From: Rhodovarius crocodyli
GTDB lineage: Bacteria > Pseudomonadota > Alphaproteobacteria > Acetobacterales > Acetobacteraceae
Direction of reading: 5' to 3'
DNA length: 64,000 bases
Assembly: GCF_004005855.1 (NCBI RefSeq)
Contig: NZ_SACL01000008.1
Location: 124,001-188,000 of the forward strand
A program made the translations under genes and the position numbers. Below, one piece after another: positions 40,677-49,587 of the stretch. Below the pieces are notes generated by a model. It had not been told where the DNA came from, did not search any database, and worked only from the letters and a program-made list of their open reading frames with translations. Every line of letters starts with the position of its first letter. The stretch's first letter is position 1.

Positions 40677-41330
40677 TCAGAACCCGGGCGCGGAGTCGGC
40701 ATCCAGCGCGCGGGCGATATAGGCCGCCTGCTGCGGGCGATAGCGTTCCCACAACCGGCGCAGCTCGGCCACCGGCTCCTCGTGCCAGTCGACGCGCAGG
40801 TCCACCACCGGCCAGTCGAAGCGATCCGCCACCAGCAGGCCCGCGCCATGCTCGTCGTCGAACTCGCCGCCGGCTTCGAGCCCCGCCTCCAGCGCGCGCA
40901 TCAGCCGCTCGGCCAGGGCCTCGCCGGCACTGGCCTCGAAGGCCGCGACCATGGCGGCCGGCACGGTATCGTTCGCCAGCAGATTGCCCATGGAGATGCA
41001 GTCGCGTCCCTGGGCCACCGCCGCCACCGCCATCGCCTGGTCGCCCGAGAAATGCGCGATGCCGCCCATGCGGTCCACGACCGCCACCTGGCGGTGCTGC
41101 AGCCCGCGGGTGGAGCGCGTCAGCAGGTCCACCACCGCCTGCGCCCCCAGCCCCTGGCGCAGCAGCACGAGGCCCTGCGGCCCCAGCGCCGGGTCGGACA
41201 GGTTCTGGGTGGCGACCGCCCCCATCGGCCCCGCCCAGGCGCAGCGCGCGGCGGTAGCGATGGAGGAGGAGGTGACGATGGTGCCGAAGGCACCCGTGGC
41301 GGCGCAGCGCGCGGTCAGCGAATAGGTCAT
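40677..41330 (-). CDS. DUF1028 family protein (putative Ntn-hydrolase-like)
   Basis: A 217-residue DUF1028 protein: it starts MTYSLTARCAATGAFGTIVT and has QNLSDPALGPQGLVLLRQGL and AQGRDCISMGNLLAND, family hallmarks. To my recollection the family is grouped with Ntn hydrolases, though its activity is unproven. ATG 41330 chosen; the frame runs to 41384. It is the first gene of a two-gene unit with ggt (42 bases apart), so they probably act on the same amide-bonded substrate. Confidence 0.85.
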   Translation of the reverse strand: MTYSLTARCAATGAFGTIVTSSSIATAARCAWAGPMGAVATQNLSDPALGPQGLVLLRQGLGAQAVVDLLTRSTRGLQHRQVAVVDRMGGIAHFSGDQAMAVAAVAQGRDCISMGNLLANDTVPAAMVAAFEASAGEALAERLMRALEAGLEAGGEFDDEHGAGLLVADRFDWPVVDLRVDWHEEPVAELRRLWERYRPQQAAYIARALDADSAPGF

Positions 41331-41610
41331 GGGCGCGAAGGCTGCCGCATCCCGCCCGCCCCCGAAAGCACCGATCGGCGGCATTCCGCCGTTTCCAGGC
41401 GCATGAAGCTTGCGTGTAAGGCAGGCGTCGCCCTTGCGAAGCGCACGCTTCCGTGGGAAGCCTTACGCGCGTTTCGCGGTGAGCTACCAGTTCTGGTGCC
41501 TCTGACGATTACTGGACACCAGTTGTGGTGGTCCGCCGTACCCGGCTGAAGCTGGCGGCGAGGCTGACCCTGTTCTGTCCGCCCCGTCGCCCTGGTGAAG
41601 GAGCGGCGCG
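41331..41610. other. Divergent intergenic region, DUF1028 / HNH nuclease
   Basis: 280 bases without a gene. It holds the promoters of both neighbours and a cluster of CCAGT/ACTGG dyads at 41486-41530 (separate entry). Nothing else recognisable. Confidence 0.6.
41486..41530. promoter_or_regulatory. Cluster of three CCAGT/ACTGG palindromes
   Basis: ACCAGTTCTGGT (41486-41497, dyad ACCAG-TT-CTGGT), ACTGG-ACA-CCAGT (41511-41523) and ACCAGTTGTGGT (41518-41529). The first and third are 32 bases apart, about three helical turns, so a dimeric regulator could bind both on one face. Confidence 0.5.
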
Positions 41611-42195
41611 TTGCCTGACGGTAGTCTTGTTGGTGGTGGCGTATCGGGCGGCTATCCGGCCCTGGTGCTGAATGCCGATTTCCGGCCGCTATCCTATTTT
41701 CCGCTGTCGCTGTGGTCCTGGCAGGATTCGGTGAAGGCGGTGTTCCTGGACCGTGTCTCCGTGCTGTCGGAGTACGAGACGGAGGTGCGTTCCCCGTCGC
41801 ATACCATGCGCCTGCCCTCGGTGATCGCGCTCAGGGAATACATCCCGGCGGCCCGGCGCCCGGCCTTCACGCGGTTCAATGTGTTCCTGCGCGATGCCTT
41901 CGAGTGCAAGTACTGCAACCTGCCCTTCCCGACGCATGAGCTGACCTTCGACCACGTCATTCCGCGCAGCCGGGGCGGGCGCACCAGCTGGGACAATGTC
42001 GTCACCGCCTGCGGCCCCTGCAACCTGCGCAAGGGCAGCAAGCTGCCGCGCGAGTGCAACATGCTGCTGCGTGACGAACCCCGGCAGCCCACCAGCTGGG
42101 AATTGCAGGAGAACGGCCGCAGCTTCCCGCCGCACTACCTGCACGAAAGCTGGCGCGACTATCTGTATTGGGACAGCGAGCTGGAACAGGGGTGA
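41611..42195 (+). CDS. HNH endonuclease
   Basis: A 194-residue HNH nuclease of the type conserved in alphaproteobacterial chromosomes. After the family opening YPALVLNADFRPLSYFPLSL come the zinc ligands Cys99/Cys102 (CKYC) and Cys134/Cys137 (CGPC), the HNH core FDHVIPRSRGGRTSWDNV with His115, and CNLRKGSK. The start is a TTG at 41611 with AAGGAG upstream; no in-frame ATG lies before the conserved opening. No restriction methylase is nearby, so it is more likely a housekeeping or repair nuclease. Confidence 0.88.
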   Translation: MPDGSLVGGGVSGGYPALVLNADFRPLSYFPLSLWSWQDSVKAVFLDRVSVLSEYETEVRSPSHTMRLPSVIALREYIPAARRPAFTRFNVFLRDAFECKYCNLPFPTHELTFDHVIPRSRGGRTSWDNVVTACGPCNLRKGSKLPRECNMLLRDEPRQPTSWELQENGRSFPPHYLHESWRDYLYWDSELEQG

Positions 42196-42247
42196 GAGGC
42201 CGCTTGGCATAGGCCGCCCGTGCTGTAAGGTCGCCCCAAGCCTGTAA

Positions 42248-42265
42248 CCCGACCGCAAGGTCGGG
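42248..42265 (+). other. GNRA-loop hairpin in the leader of the CoA-transferase operon
   Basis: CCCGACC-GCAA-GGTCGGG, a perfect seven-base stem with a GCAA tetraloop, 26 bases before the ATG at 42292. May end the HNH message or protect the operon's 5' end. Confidence 0.5.
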
Positions 42266-42291
42266 CGAAGCAGGCAGGAGGACCGAACCCA

Positions 42292-43116
42292 ATGCAGCCC
42301 ATCGCACTCGATGCCATGGCCGCCACCGTGCCGGACGGCGCGATGCTGGCCCTGCCGCCCGACAACTCCCTGCCCTCCGTGGCGCTGGCCATGGCCATCG
42401 CGCGGCGCGGCGTGAAGAACTTGCGCCTGGTGGGCGTGCCGGTCTCGGGCTTCGCCTCCGACATCCTGATCGGTGCCGGCTGCGTGGCCGAGATCCAGAC
42501 CAGTGCCGTCTCGCTCGGCGAGGCCGGCTTCGCCCCCCGCTTCACCGCCGCCCTGCGCGCCGGCAGCATCGTGGTGCGCGACGCCACCTGCCCCGCCATG
42601 CACACCATGCTGCAGGCCACCGAGAAGGGCGTGCCCTTCATGCCGCTGCGCGGGTTGATCGGCAGCGACATCCTGGCCAACCGCCCGGACTGGAAGGTCA
42701 TCCAGAACCCCTTCGGGCCCGAGGGCGACATCATCGTCCTGCTGCCTGCCCTCTCGCCCGATATCGGCGTGTTCCATGGCGTGATGGCGGACAGCCACGG
42801 CAATGTCTGGCTCGGCCGCCGGCGCGAATGCGCCACCATCGCCCATGCCAGCAAGCGCGCGCTGGTCACGGTGGAGCGCGTGGTCGAAGGCAATTTCCTG
42901 GAGGATGAGCGCCTGGCCTCCGGCACCATCAACGCGACCTATATCGACAGCATCGCGATCGCGGAGCGCGGCGCGCGCCCGGCGGCGCTGCTCGACGAAT
43001 ACGGTTTCGACGCGGCCTATGTCGCGGAATACGCCCGCATGGCCAAGACCGATGCCGGCTTCCAGGAATGGGCGGCGCGGGAGATCTTCCACCCCGTCGC
43101 GGCGGCCGCGGAGTAA
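42292..43116 (+). CDS. Class I CoA-transferase-like subunit A (GctA/IpdA type)
   Basis: A 274-residue protein resembling glutaconate CoA-transferase subunit A: VPDGAMLALPPDNSLPSVAL, LRLVGVPVSGFASDILIGAG, and the later ADSHGNVWLGRRRECATIAH. AGGAGGA lies upstream. It pairs with the next gene, four bases away, to make a heteromer. Whether the pair transfers CoA or, like IpdAB, hydrolyses a ring or thioester cannot be decided from sequence; the usual catalytic Glu is not evident in the partner subunit. Confidence 0.82.
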   Translation: MQPIALDAMAATVPDGAMLALPPDNSLPSVALAMAIARRGVKNLRLVGVPVSGFASDILIGAGCVAEIQTSAVSLGEAGFAPRFTAALRAGSIVVRDATCPAMHTMLQATEKGVPFMPLRGLIGSDILANRPDWKVIQNPFGPEGDIIVLLPALSPDIGVFHGVMADSHGNVWLGRRRECATIAHASKRALVTVERVVEGNFLEDERLASGTINATYIDSIAIAERGARPAALLDEYGFDAAYVAEYARMAKTDAGFQEWAAREIFHPVAAAAE

Positions 43117-43120
43117 AACC

Positions 43121-43870
43121 ATGGACTACAACACCGAGGAACTCCTCGCCGTCACGCTCGCCCGGCTGATCCGTGACCCGTCCGCGCCCCCCGCGCGGCA
43201 TATCGCGGTGGGCGCTGCCTCGCCCGTGCCGGCCGCCGCCTGCTGGCTGGTGGCGAAGTCCGGCGCGCCCGTGCGGCTCTCCCTGCTGCACAAGCGCAGC
43301 GGCAACCCCTTCACCGAAGGCACGCGAGAGCTGTTCGACCTGACCGGCCAGGGCCGCATCGACCTGTTCTTCTTGGGTGGCGGGCAGATCGACGGCCAGG
43401 CCAACCTGAACCTGGTCGGCACCGGCGAGTGGCCTGGGAAGGGCGTGCGCTTCCCCGGCAGCTTCGGCAGCGCCTTCATGTACATGATGACCCACCGCAC
43501 CATCCTGTTCCGGGAGGAACACTCCCCCCGCGTGCTGGTGGACCGCGTGGACAACATCTCCGCCCTCGGCATCTCGGCTCCCGGCGTGTTCCGGCGCGGC
43601 CATGCCCAGGCGCTGGTCACCGGCCGCTGCGTGTTCCAGTTCCACCCGGACCGCGGCCGCTTCAGCCTGCAATCCCTGCACCCCGGTGAGACGGTGGAGG
43701 ACATCCGCGCCGCCACCGGCTTCGATTTCGACGTCGAGGGGGATATCCCCTTCACCCCGGCACCCACCGCGGAGGAGCTCGCTTTGCTGCGCGGGCCGAT
43801 CTGCGACGAGATGCTGGAAACCTACCCGGAATTCTGCGCCCGGGTGTTCAACAGAAAGGCTGCCGCATGA
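43121..43870 (+). CDS. Class I CoA-transferase-like subunit B (GctB/IpdB type)
   Basis: A 249-residue partner subunit. Family blocks include RIDLFFLGGGQIDGQANLNL and the glycine loop VRFPGSFGSAFMYMMTHRT. In true class I enzymes a Glu just before a Ser/Asn-Gly forms the CoA thioester; the equivalent stretch here, near residues 55-62, reads LLHKRSGN with no Glu. Loss of that Glu is also seen in IpdAB, which is a hydrolase. The stop overlaps the CaiB-type gene (ATGA), so the three genes are one operon. Confidence 0.8.
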   Translation: MDYNTEELLAVTLARLIRDPSAPPARHIAVGAASPVPAAACWLVAKSGAPVRLSLLHKRSGNPFTEGTRELFDLTGQGRIDLFFLGGGQIDGQANLNLVGTGEWPGKGVRFPGSFGSAFMYMMTHRTILFREEHSPRVLVDRVDNISALGISAPGVFRRGHAQALVTGRCVFQFHPDRGRFSLQSLHPGETVEDIRAATGFDFDVEGDIPFTPAPTAEELALLRGPICDEMLETYPEFCARVFNRKAAA

Positions 43871-45102
43871 CGGACGCGCTTCCCATTTCGGAAGGCAAGG
43901 GTTTGGCCAAAAGCGCGGGTGCGCTGGCCGGCATCAAGGTGATCGACCTGACGCGCGTGCTGGGCGGGCCCTACTGCACCATGATCCTGTCGGACCATGG
44001 CGCCGAGGTGATCAAGCTGGAACCGCCCCTCGGTGACGAAGTGCGCGACTGGGGCCCTCCGTTCCATGAAGGCGACGCCAGCTACTTCATCGGCGTGAAC
44101 CGCAACAAGAAGTCGGTCGGCCTCGACCTCTCCAAGCCCGAGGGCGTGCAGGTGCTGCTGCGCCTGCTGGAAGAAGCCGACGTGCTGATCGAGAACTTCA
44201 AGCCCGGCAGCATGGAGAAGTGGGGCCTGGGCTACCAGGAGGTGCTGTCCAAGCGCTTCCCGCGCCTGATCCATTGCCGCGTCTCGGGCTTCGGCGCCAC
44301 GGGGCCGCTGGGCGGCGCGCCGGGCTATGACGCGATCGTGCAGGCCATCGTGGGCCTGATGTCGATCAACGGCACCGCCACCAGCGGTCCCACGCGCCTG
44401 GGTGTGCCGATGGTCGATATCGGCACCGGCCTGTATTCCGCCATCGCCATCCTGATGGCCGTGATCGAGCGCCAGTCGAGCAACCAGGGCCAGTACCTGG
44501 ACATGACGCTGCATGATTGCGGCATGGCGCTGCTGCACCCGCATGCCGCCAACCACTTCCTGAACGGCAAGCGTCCGGTCGCCACGGGCAACCCGCACCC
44601 GAACCTGGCGCCCTATGCCACCTTCACCACCAAGACCTGCGACATCTTCATGGGGGTGGGCAACGACGCCACCTTCCGCAAGCTGTGCAACTTCCTGGGC
44701 ATTCCGGAACTCGGCACCGACCCGCGCTTCGCCAAGAACGGCGACCGCGTGGTGAACCGCGTGGCGCTGACCGAGATCCTGGATGCGCGGCTGGCCGTCG
44801 AGGACGGCTTCGAGCTGTGCCCGCGCCTGCTGGCCGCCGGCCTGCCGGCCGGCCCGGTGACGCATGTGGACGAGGCGATGGCCGCCGAGCACACCGCCCA
44901 CCGCGAGATGGTGACGGAGCTCGGCTGGTTCCGTGGCCTCGGCACGCCCATCAAGATGTCCCGCACCCCGGGCGGCACGCGGCGCGAGCCGCCGCGCTAC
45001 GGCCAGGACACGGAAGCGGTGCTGAAGACGCATGGCTTCTCGGAGAAGGAAATCGAGAAGCTGCGCGATCTGGGGATCGTGCTGGACGCCCGCAGGAAGT
45101 AA
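43867..45102 (+). CDS. CaiB/BaiF (class III) CoA-transferase
   Basis: A 411-residue family III CoA-transferase. It has the opening LAGIKVIDLTRVLGGPYCTM, NRNKKSVGLDLSKPEG, ENFKPGSMEKWGLGYQ, and the catalytic Asp155 in GGAPGYDAIVQA, matching the active-site Asp of formyl-CoA transferase. It would move CoA between carboxylic acids by an acyl-anhydride route. It is third in the operon after a class I-type pair, a mix suggesting that the class III enzyme activates an acid and the pair processes the CoA ester. Substrate unknown. Confidence 0.9.
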   Translation: MTDALPISEGKGLAKSAGALAGIKVIDLTRVLGGPYCTMILSDHGAEVIKLEPPLGDEVRDWGPPFHEGDASYFIGVNRNKKSVGLDLSKPEGVQVLLRLLEEADVLIENFKPGSMEKWGLGYQEVLSKRFPRLIHCRVSGFGATGPLGGAPGYDAIVQAIVGLMSINGTATSGPTRLGVPMVDIGTGLYSAIAILMAVIERQSSNQGQYLDMTLHDCGMALLHPHAANHFLNGKRPVATGNPHPNLAPYATFTTKTCDIFMGVGNDATFRKLCNFLGIPELGTDPRFAKNGDRVVNRVALTEILDARLAVEDGFELCPRLLAAGLPAGPVTHVDEAMAAEHTAHREMVTELGWFRGLGTPIKMSRTPGGTRREPPRYGQDTEAVLKTHGFSEKEIEKLRDLGIVLDARRK

Positions 45103-45114
45103 CGGGCGCCTTCT

Positions 45115-45137
45115 CGCCAGGGGCACTGCCCCTGGCG
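45115..45137. terminator. Perfect hairpin between convergent operons
   Basis: CGCCAGGGGC / GCCCCTGGCG ten-base perfect stem with loop ACT, lying in the 38-base gap between the CaiB gene and the M23 peptidase gene. No T-run; may work in both directions or be a REP-like unit. Confidence 0.55.
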
Positions 45138-45140
45138 GGC

Positions 45141-45938
45141 TTACCCCGCCAGCAACGGCTGCGGGTCCAGCCAGGTGGAGTACCACCCGAGCGAGAAGTG
45201 CAGATGCGGCCCGGTCACCCGGCCCGTCGCCCCCATGGCCGCCACATGCTGGCCCTTCGCCACATCCGCCCCCTCGCCCACATGCTGCGCGGACAGATGC
45301 GCATACAGCGTGTGCACCCCATGCCCGTGGTCGATCACCAGCAGCTTGCCGAAGAAGAAGAAATCCCCGGCCAGCACCACGCGGCCCGGCATGGCGGCGC
45401 TGATCGGCGTGCCCACCGGCCCCGCCACATCCAGCCCGAAATGCGGCGCGCGCGGCTCACCGTTCAGGATGCGCTGGCTGCCATAGACACCGCTGATCCG
45501 CCCGCGCGCCGGCCAGGCCATGCCGTCCAGGAAACCGGTGCGCGCGCTGTCGGTGGCGCGGGCGGCGGCCAGGCGCTGGCGCTCGGCCGTGATGCGCGCC
45601 AGGGCGGCGGCGTCGGGCGACACCTGCGCGGGCGGCAGGCCCTGGATGCGCTGGACGTCCCATTCGCGCGGGCGCACCGCGATGCGGCGCTGGCTGGCGC
45701 GGCCCTGGGCATCGGTGATGTGCAGCACCGCCTCGGGCCCATGGTCGCGGCCGAAACCCAGCACGAACTCCCCGCCGGGCGCGACGCGGATGGCACGGCC
45801 TTCCAGGCTCAACCGCAGCCCCTGCGCGCCCCGGCCGATCAGCATGCCGCCCTGGGCGGCCTCGGCGGGCAGCTCCAGGGCCTGGGCAGGGGCGGCCAAC
45901 AGCAGGGCGGGGGTGGCAAGCAGGCTTCGACGCAGCAT
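45141..45938 (-). CDS. M23 family murein endopeptidase (LytM domain), exported
   Basis: A 265-residue protein with a Sec-type signal (MLRRSLLATPALLLAAPAQA). The C-terminal LytM domain keeps the zinc ligands His166 and Asp170 (HFGLDVAG) and the HLH pair His245/His247 (GPHLHFS), plus His213 of the YAHLS loop, so it should be active on peptidoglycan cross-links. The N-terminal part (30-130) is a beta-rich region of unknown role. Its ATG overlaps the xseA stop (ATGA), an operon seen in related genomes. Confidence 0.9.
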   Translation of the reverse strand: MLRRSLLATPALLLAAPAQALELPAEAAQGGMLIGRGAQGLRLSLEGRAIRVAPGGEFVLGFGRDHGPEAVLHITDAQGRASQRRIAVRPREWDVQRIQGLPPAQVSPDAAALARITAERQRLAAARATDSARTGFLDGMAWPARGRISGVYGSQRILNGEPRAPHFGLDVAGPVGTPISAAMPGRVVLAGDFFFFGKLLVIDHGHGVHTLYAHLSAQHVGEGADVAKGQHVAAMGATGRVTGPHLHFSLGWYSTWLDPQPLLAG

Positions 45939-47356
45939 CAGAACAGGCTCCCTTGCAGCGGCTCGGATTTGGGCTTGTCGGCGTGGACATGCGCCTCGCC
46001 ATCCTGGAAGGCGATGGTCAGCGCGGCGCCGGGCTTCACCTCGGCGGCATGCGTCACGGCGCGGCCCTTGGCATCGCGCACCAGCGCGAAGCCGCGCGCC
46101 AGCACTGATTGATAGGACACCGACTCAAGCCGCGCCGACAGCCCGTCCAGCGCCGTGCGGCGTTCCCGCAGCCGGGCCAGCACGGGCCCCTCGCTGAAGC
46201 GCGCCAGCATCGGCGCCGCGCGCCGCCGCGCCTGGCCGGCAGCGAAGCCGCCCCGCAGGCGCTCCGCCAGCAGAGCCAGCATGCCGCGCCGGGCCGCGAT
46301 GCCCTCACGCGGGTGCGGCAGGTGCAGGCGGGTCAGCGCCGCCCGCTTGGCACCGATCAGGCCAGGCAGCGCCTGGCGCAGCCGCTCCCCCCGGTCATCC
46401 AGCCGCTGACGCAGCCCGGCCACCACATCGGGCATGGCGGGCATGCCGCGCTCAGCCCGCAGCAGCGCACCGCGCGCGCGCTCCATCCAGCCCCGCATGG
46501 CGTGATGCAGCCGCCCGCCGCGCTGGGAAAGGTCGGCCAGCAGCTCGATCCGCGCCGGCACCGCCATCTCGGCGGCAGCCGTGGGCGTGGGCGCCCGGCG
46601 GTCGGAGGCGAAGTCGATCAGCGTGGTATCGGTTTCATGCCCCACGGCCGAGATCAGCGGGATCGGGCAATTCGCCGCCGCCCGCACCACGACCTCCTCG
46701 TTGAAGGCCATCAGGTCCTCCAGCGAGCCGCCACCACGCGCGACGATCAGCACATCCGGCCGCAGCCCGGGCGGCAGCGCGCCCATCCCCTCGATCGCGC
46801 GCGCGATCAGTTCCGCCGAGCCCTGCCCCTGGACCTGCACCGGCCACAGCAGGATCGGGCGCGGAAACCGGCGCGCGATGGTGGTGCGGATGTCCTGGAT
46901 CACCGCGCCCTTCTCGCTGGTCACGACACCCACGCGGGCCGGCAACAGCGGGATCGCTTTCTTGCGCTCTGCGTCGAACAGCCCCTCGGCCTTCAGCGCC
47001 ACGCGCAGCTTCTCGATCTTCGCCAGCAGCGCGCCTTCGCCCGCATATTCCAGCCGGTCGATCACCAGCTGGTACTTGCTGCGGTCGGCATAGGTATCGA
47101 TGCGGCCGGTCGCGATCACCTCCAGCCCGTTCTCGGGCTGCACCGCCAGGTTCCGCACCGACATCTTCCAGACCACGGATTCGAGCTTCGCGTCCGCATC
47201 CTTCAGCGACAGATAGATGTGGCCGGAAGGGTACCGCTTGCATTCCGTGATCTCGCCACGCACCCGCACGCGGCCGAAAGCCTCCCGCAACACGCCCTTG
47301 ATGGCGCCGGCAAGCTCACCCACCGCGAATTCGGGCATGTTGGTCTGGGTTTCCAT
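45938..47356 (-). CDS. xseA: Exodeoxyribonuclease VII large subunit
   Basis: A 472-residue XseA. The N-terminal OB-fold starts EFAVGELAGAIKGVLREAFG and includes the RVRGEITECKRYPSGHIYLS strand; the catalytic domain begins VGVVTSEKGAVIQDIRTTIA and includes ARGGGSLEDLMAFNEEVV. A coiled-coil Arg/Ala-rich region follows. With XseB (not here) it degrades single-stranded DNA. It is divergent from purD. ATG 47356 used; 47338 is also possible. Confidence 0.95.
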   Translation of the reverse strand: METQTNMPEFAVGELAGAIKGVLREAFGRVRVRGEITECKRYPSGHIYLSLKDADAKLESVVWKMSVRNLAVQPENGLEVIATGRIDTYADRSKYQLVIDRLEYAGEGALLAKIEKLRVALKAEGLFDAERKKAIPLLPARVGVVTSEKGAVIQDIRTTIARRFPRPILLWPVQVQGQGSAELIARAIEGMGALPPGLRPDVLIVARGGGSLEDLMAFNEEVVVRAAANCPIPLISAVGHETDTTLIDFASDRRAPTPTAAAEMAVPARIELLADLSQRGGRLHHAMRGWMERARGALLRAERGMPAMPDVVAGLRQRLDDRGERLRQALPGLIGAKRAALTRLHLPHPREGIAARRGMLALLAERLRGGFAAGQARRRAAPMLARFSEGPVLARLRERRTALDGLSARLESVSYQSVLARGFALVRDAKGRAVTHAAEVKPGAALTIAFQDGEAHVHADKPKSEPLQGSLF

Positions 47357-47429
47357 CCGCCCAACTTATGCTAACCCGCGCCCCAAGGCACCCCGCGCCC
47401 GGGGCGGCCGGGGCAGATGAGGTGCGCGC

Positions 47430-48695
47430 ATGAAGGTTCTGGTGGTCGGTGGCGGCGGGCGGGAACACGCTTTGTGCTGGAAACTGGCGCAGTCCCCCCT
47501 GCTGACGAAGCTGTGGTGCGCGCCGGGCAATGCCGGCATCGTGGATGTGGCCGAATGCGTGGCGATCGGCGCCGAGGACATCCCGGCCCTGGTGGCCTTC
47601 GCTACCGCCAACGCCGTGGACCTGGTCGTCGCCGGCCCCGAGGCCCCGCTGACGCTGGGCCTGGCCGATGCCTGCCGCGCCGCCGGCATCCCCTGCTTCG
47701 GCCCCAGCCAGGAAGCCGCGGCGCTGGAGGGCAGCAAGACCTTCACCAAGCAGGTCGCTGACGCCGCGAAAGCCCCCACCGCCGCCTGGGCCCGCTTCGA
47801 GGAAGCCGAGGCCGCCCGCGCCTATATCCGTGCCCAGGGCGCGCCCATCGTGGTCAAGGCCGACGGGCTGGCCGCCGGCAAGGGCGTGGTCGTCGCCATG
47901 ACGGTCGAGGAAGCCGAGGCCGCCGTCACCGAGATCATGGAGGACCGGGTGCACGGCAATGCCGGCGCCTCGGTCGTCATCGAGGAATGCATGATGGGCG
48001 AGGAAGCCAGCTTCTTCGCGCTCTGCGACGGCCGCGTGGCCCTGCCGCTGGCCGCCGCGCAGGACCACAAGCGCGTGGGCGATGGCGACACCGGCCCCAA
48101 CACCGGCGGCATGGGCGCCTATTCCCCCGCCCCCGCCTTCACCCCCGCCATCGAGGCCGAGGTGATGGAGCGCATCATCACCCCCTGCCTGGACGTGATG
48201 GCGGCCCGCGGCACCCCCTTCACCGGCGTGCTGTTCGCCGGGCTGATGCTGACCGCCACCGGCCCGCGCCTGATCGAGTTCAACGTCCGCTTCGGTGACC
48301 CCGAATGCCAGACGCTGATGCTGCGGATGAAAAGCGACCTGCTGCCGCTGCTGCTGGCCGCCGCGAAGGGCGAGCTGGCGGGCAAGACAGTGGAATGGCG
48401 CGACGACAGCGCCATGGTCGTGGTCATGGCCACCAGCGGGTACCCCGGCGCCTATGGCAAGGGCAGCGAGATCAAGGGCCTGGACAAGGCCGCCGCCATT
48501 CCGGGTGCCGTGGTGTTCCACGCGGGCACCGTGGCGAAGGAGGGCCAGGTGCTGGCCTCCGGCGGACGGGTGCTGGGGGTTTCCTCCAGCGCAGCGAACC
48601 TTACCGAGGCGCGCAAGATCGCCTATGCCGCCGTGGACGCCATCGACTGGCCGGAAGGCTTCTGCCGGCGGGATATCGGCTGGCGGGCGCTGTAA
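47430..48695 (+). CDS. purD: Phosphoribosylamine-glycine ligase
   Basis: A 421-residue GARS of full length. It starts [20 protein letters not shown] and has the ATP-grasp blocks [50 protein letters not shown] and [20 protein letters not shown]. Catalyses the second step of purine synthesis. It is divergent from xseA, as in many alphaproteobacteria, and convergent with the acyltransferase gene with one base between. Confidence 0.97.
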   Translation: MKVLVVGGGGREHALCWKLAQSPLLTKLWCAPGNAGIVDVAECVAIGAEDIPALVAFATANAVDLVVAGPEAPLTLGLADACRAAGIPCFGPSQEAAALEGSKTFTKQVADAAKAPTAAWARFEEAEAARAYIRAQGAPIVVKADGLAAGKGVVVAMTVEEAEAAVTEIMEDRVHGNAGASVVIEECMMGEEASFFALCDGRVALPLAAAQDHKRVGDGDTGPNTGGMGAYSPAPAFTPAIEAEVMERIITPCLDVMAARGTPFTGVLFAGLMLTATGPRLIEFNVRFGDPECQTLMLRMKSDLLPLLLAAAKGELAGKTVEWRDDSAMVVVMATSGYPGAYGKGSEIKGLDKAAAIPGAVVFHAGTVAKEGQVLASGGRVLGVSSSAANLTEARKIAYAAVDAIDWPEGFCRRDIGWRAL

Positions 48696-48696
48696 C

Positions 48697-49587
48697 TCAG
48701 CGCCAGCGCCGGTGCATCCATAGCCACTGGCCGGGGTTCTCGCGCACCCAGCGCTCGATCACCCGGTTCATCAGGGCGGTGGTCGCGGGCACATCCACCT
48801 TGCCGCGCGCGTCGCGCGGCAGCTCGAAGGGGCCTTCCAACTCCAGCCTGAACCGCCCCTCGGGCAGGCGGATCGCGCGCATGCCGTACATCGGCGCGCC
48901 ATACCGCGCGGCCAGGCGCGGCAGCAGCGGGTTGGCCGCCACGTCATGCCCGAAGAAGGGCACCTGCGGCCCGCGCCCGAAGCGCTGGTCCACCAGCATC
49001 CCCAGGTTCAGCCCTTCCTCATAGGCCTCGGCCAACTGAATGGGCGCGGTCATCTTGGCCGGGATCAGCCGGCCCATGATCGGCTCGCGCATCTTGCGGA
49101 TCATCTCCGCGATGCGCGGGTTGTTGGGCGTGCGGTACAGGATGGCTGCGTTCTGCCCCACCGCATGCGCCGCCACGGCGGGCATTTCCCAATTCGCCAG
49201 ATGCGCGGCAAACACCAAAACCGGCTTGTTCTCGGCCGCCAGGCGATGGAACAGCGCGAGGCCCTCCTCGCTCAGCGTCACGCGCGCGCCGGGGCTCGGC
49301 GGCCAGGCGCCCTCGAAAATCTCGGCCAGATGCACGTATTCGCAGGCGGTGCGGCCCAGATTGTCCCAGGCCTGGCGGGCGACGTCGCGGCGCCACGCCT
49401 CGTCCTTTTCCGGGAAGGCCAGGGCCAGGTTCTGCATCATGATGCGATGCGACCGCCCGACATAGGGCCCCAGGGCCCGCGCCACCCAGCCGCCCAGCGC
49501 CGGCGCCGCGCGCGAGCCCAGCAGCCGCATGAAGCCGAACAGGACGGCGACCAGCCCGGCCAGCAGCCGCTCCGCGAAAGCCGTCAC
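48697..49587 (-). CDS. LpxL/HtrB-type lipid A acyltransferase
   Basis: A 296-residue inner-membrane acyltransferase of the LpxL/LpxM/LpxXL family. It has an N-terminal hydrophobic segment, the HLANWE catalytic block (H-x4-E) near residue 128, and VDQRFGRGPQVPFFGHDVAA later. It transfers a secondary acyl chain to lipid A. It overlaps the dehydrogenase gene by four bases; the same dehydrogenase-acyltransferase pairing occurs at the end of the rhizobial very-long-chain fatty acid cluster (lpxXL), although acpXL and the fab genes of that cluster are not here. Confidence 0.87.
   Translation of the reverse strand: MTAFAERLLAGLVAVLFGFMRLLGSRAAPALGGWVARALGPYVGRSHRIMMQNLALAFPEKDEAWRRDVARQAWDNLGRTACEYVHLAEIFEGAWPPSPGARVTLSEEGLALFHRLAAENKPVLVFAAHLANWEMPAVAAHAVGQNAAILYRTPNNPRIAEMIRKMREPIMGRLIPAKMTAPIQLAEAYEEGLNLGMLVDQRFGRGPQVPFFGHDVAANPLLPRLAARYGAPMYGMRAIRLPEGRFRLELEGPFELPRDARGKVDVPATTALMNRVIERWVRENPGQWLWMHRRWR

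Noticed and set aside
41611-42195. HNH gene as part of a restriction or defence system
   Set aside because: It matches the stand-alone HNH protein common in alphaproteobacterial chromosomes, and no methylase, helicase or specificity gene adjoins it.
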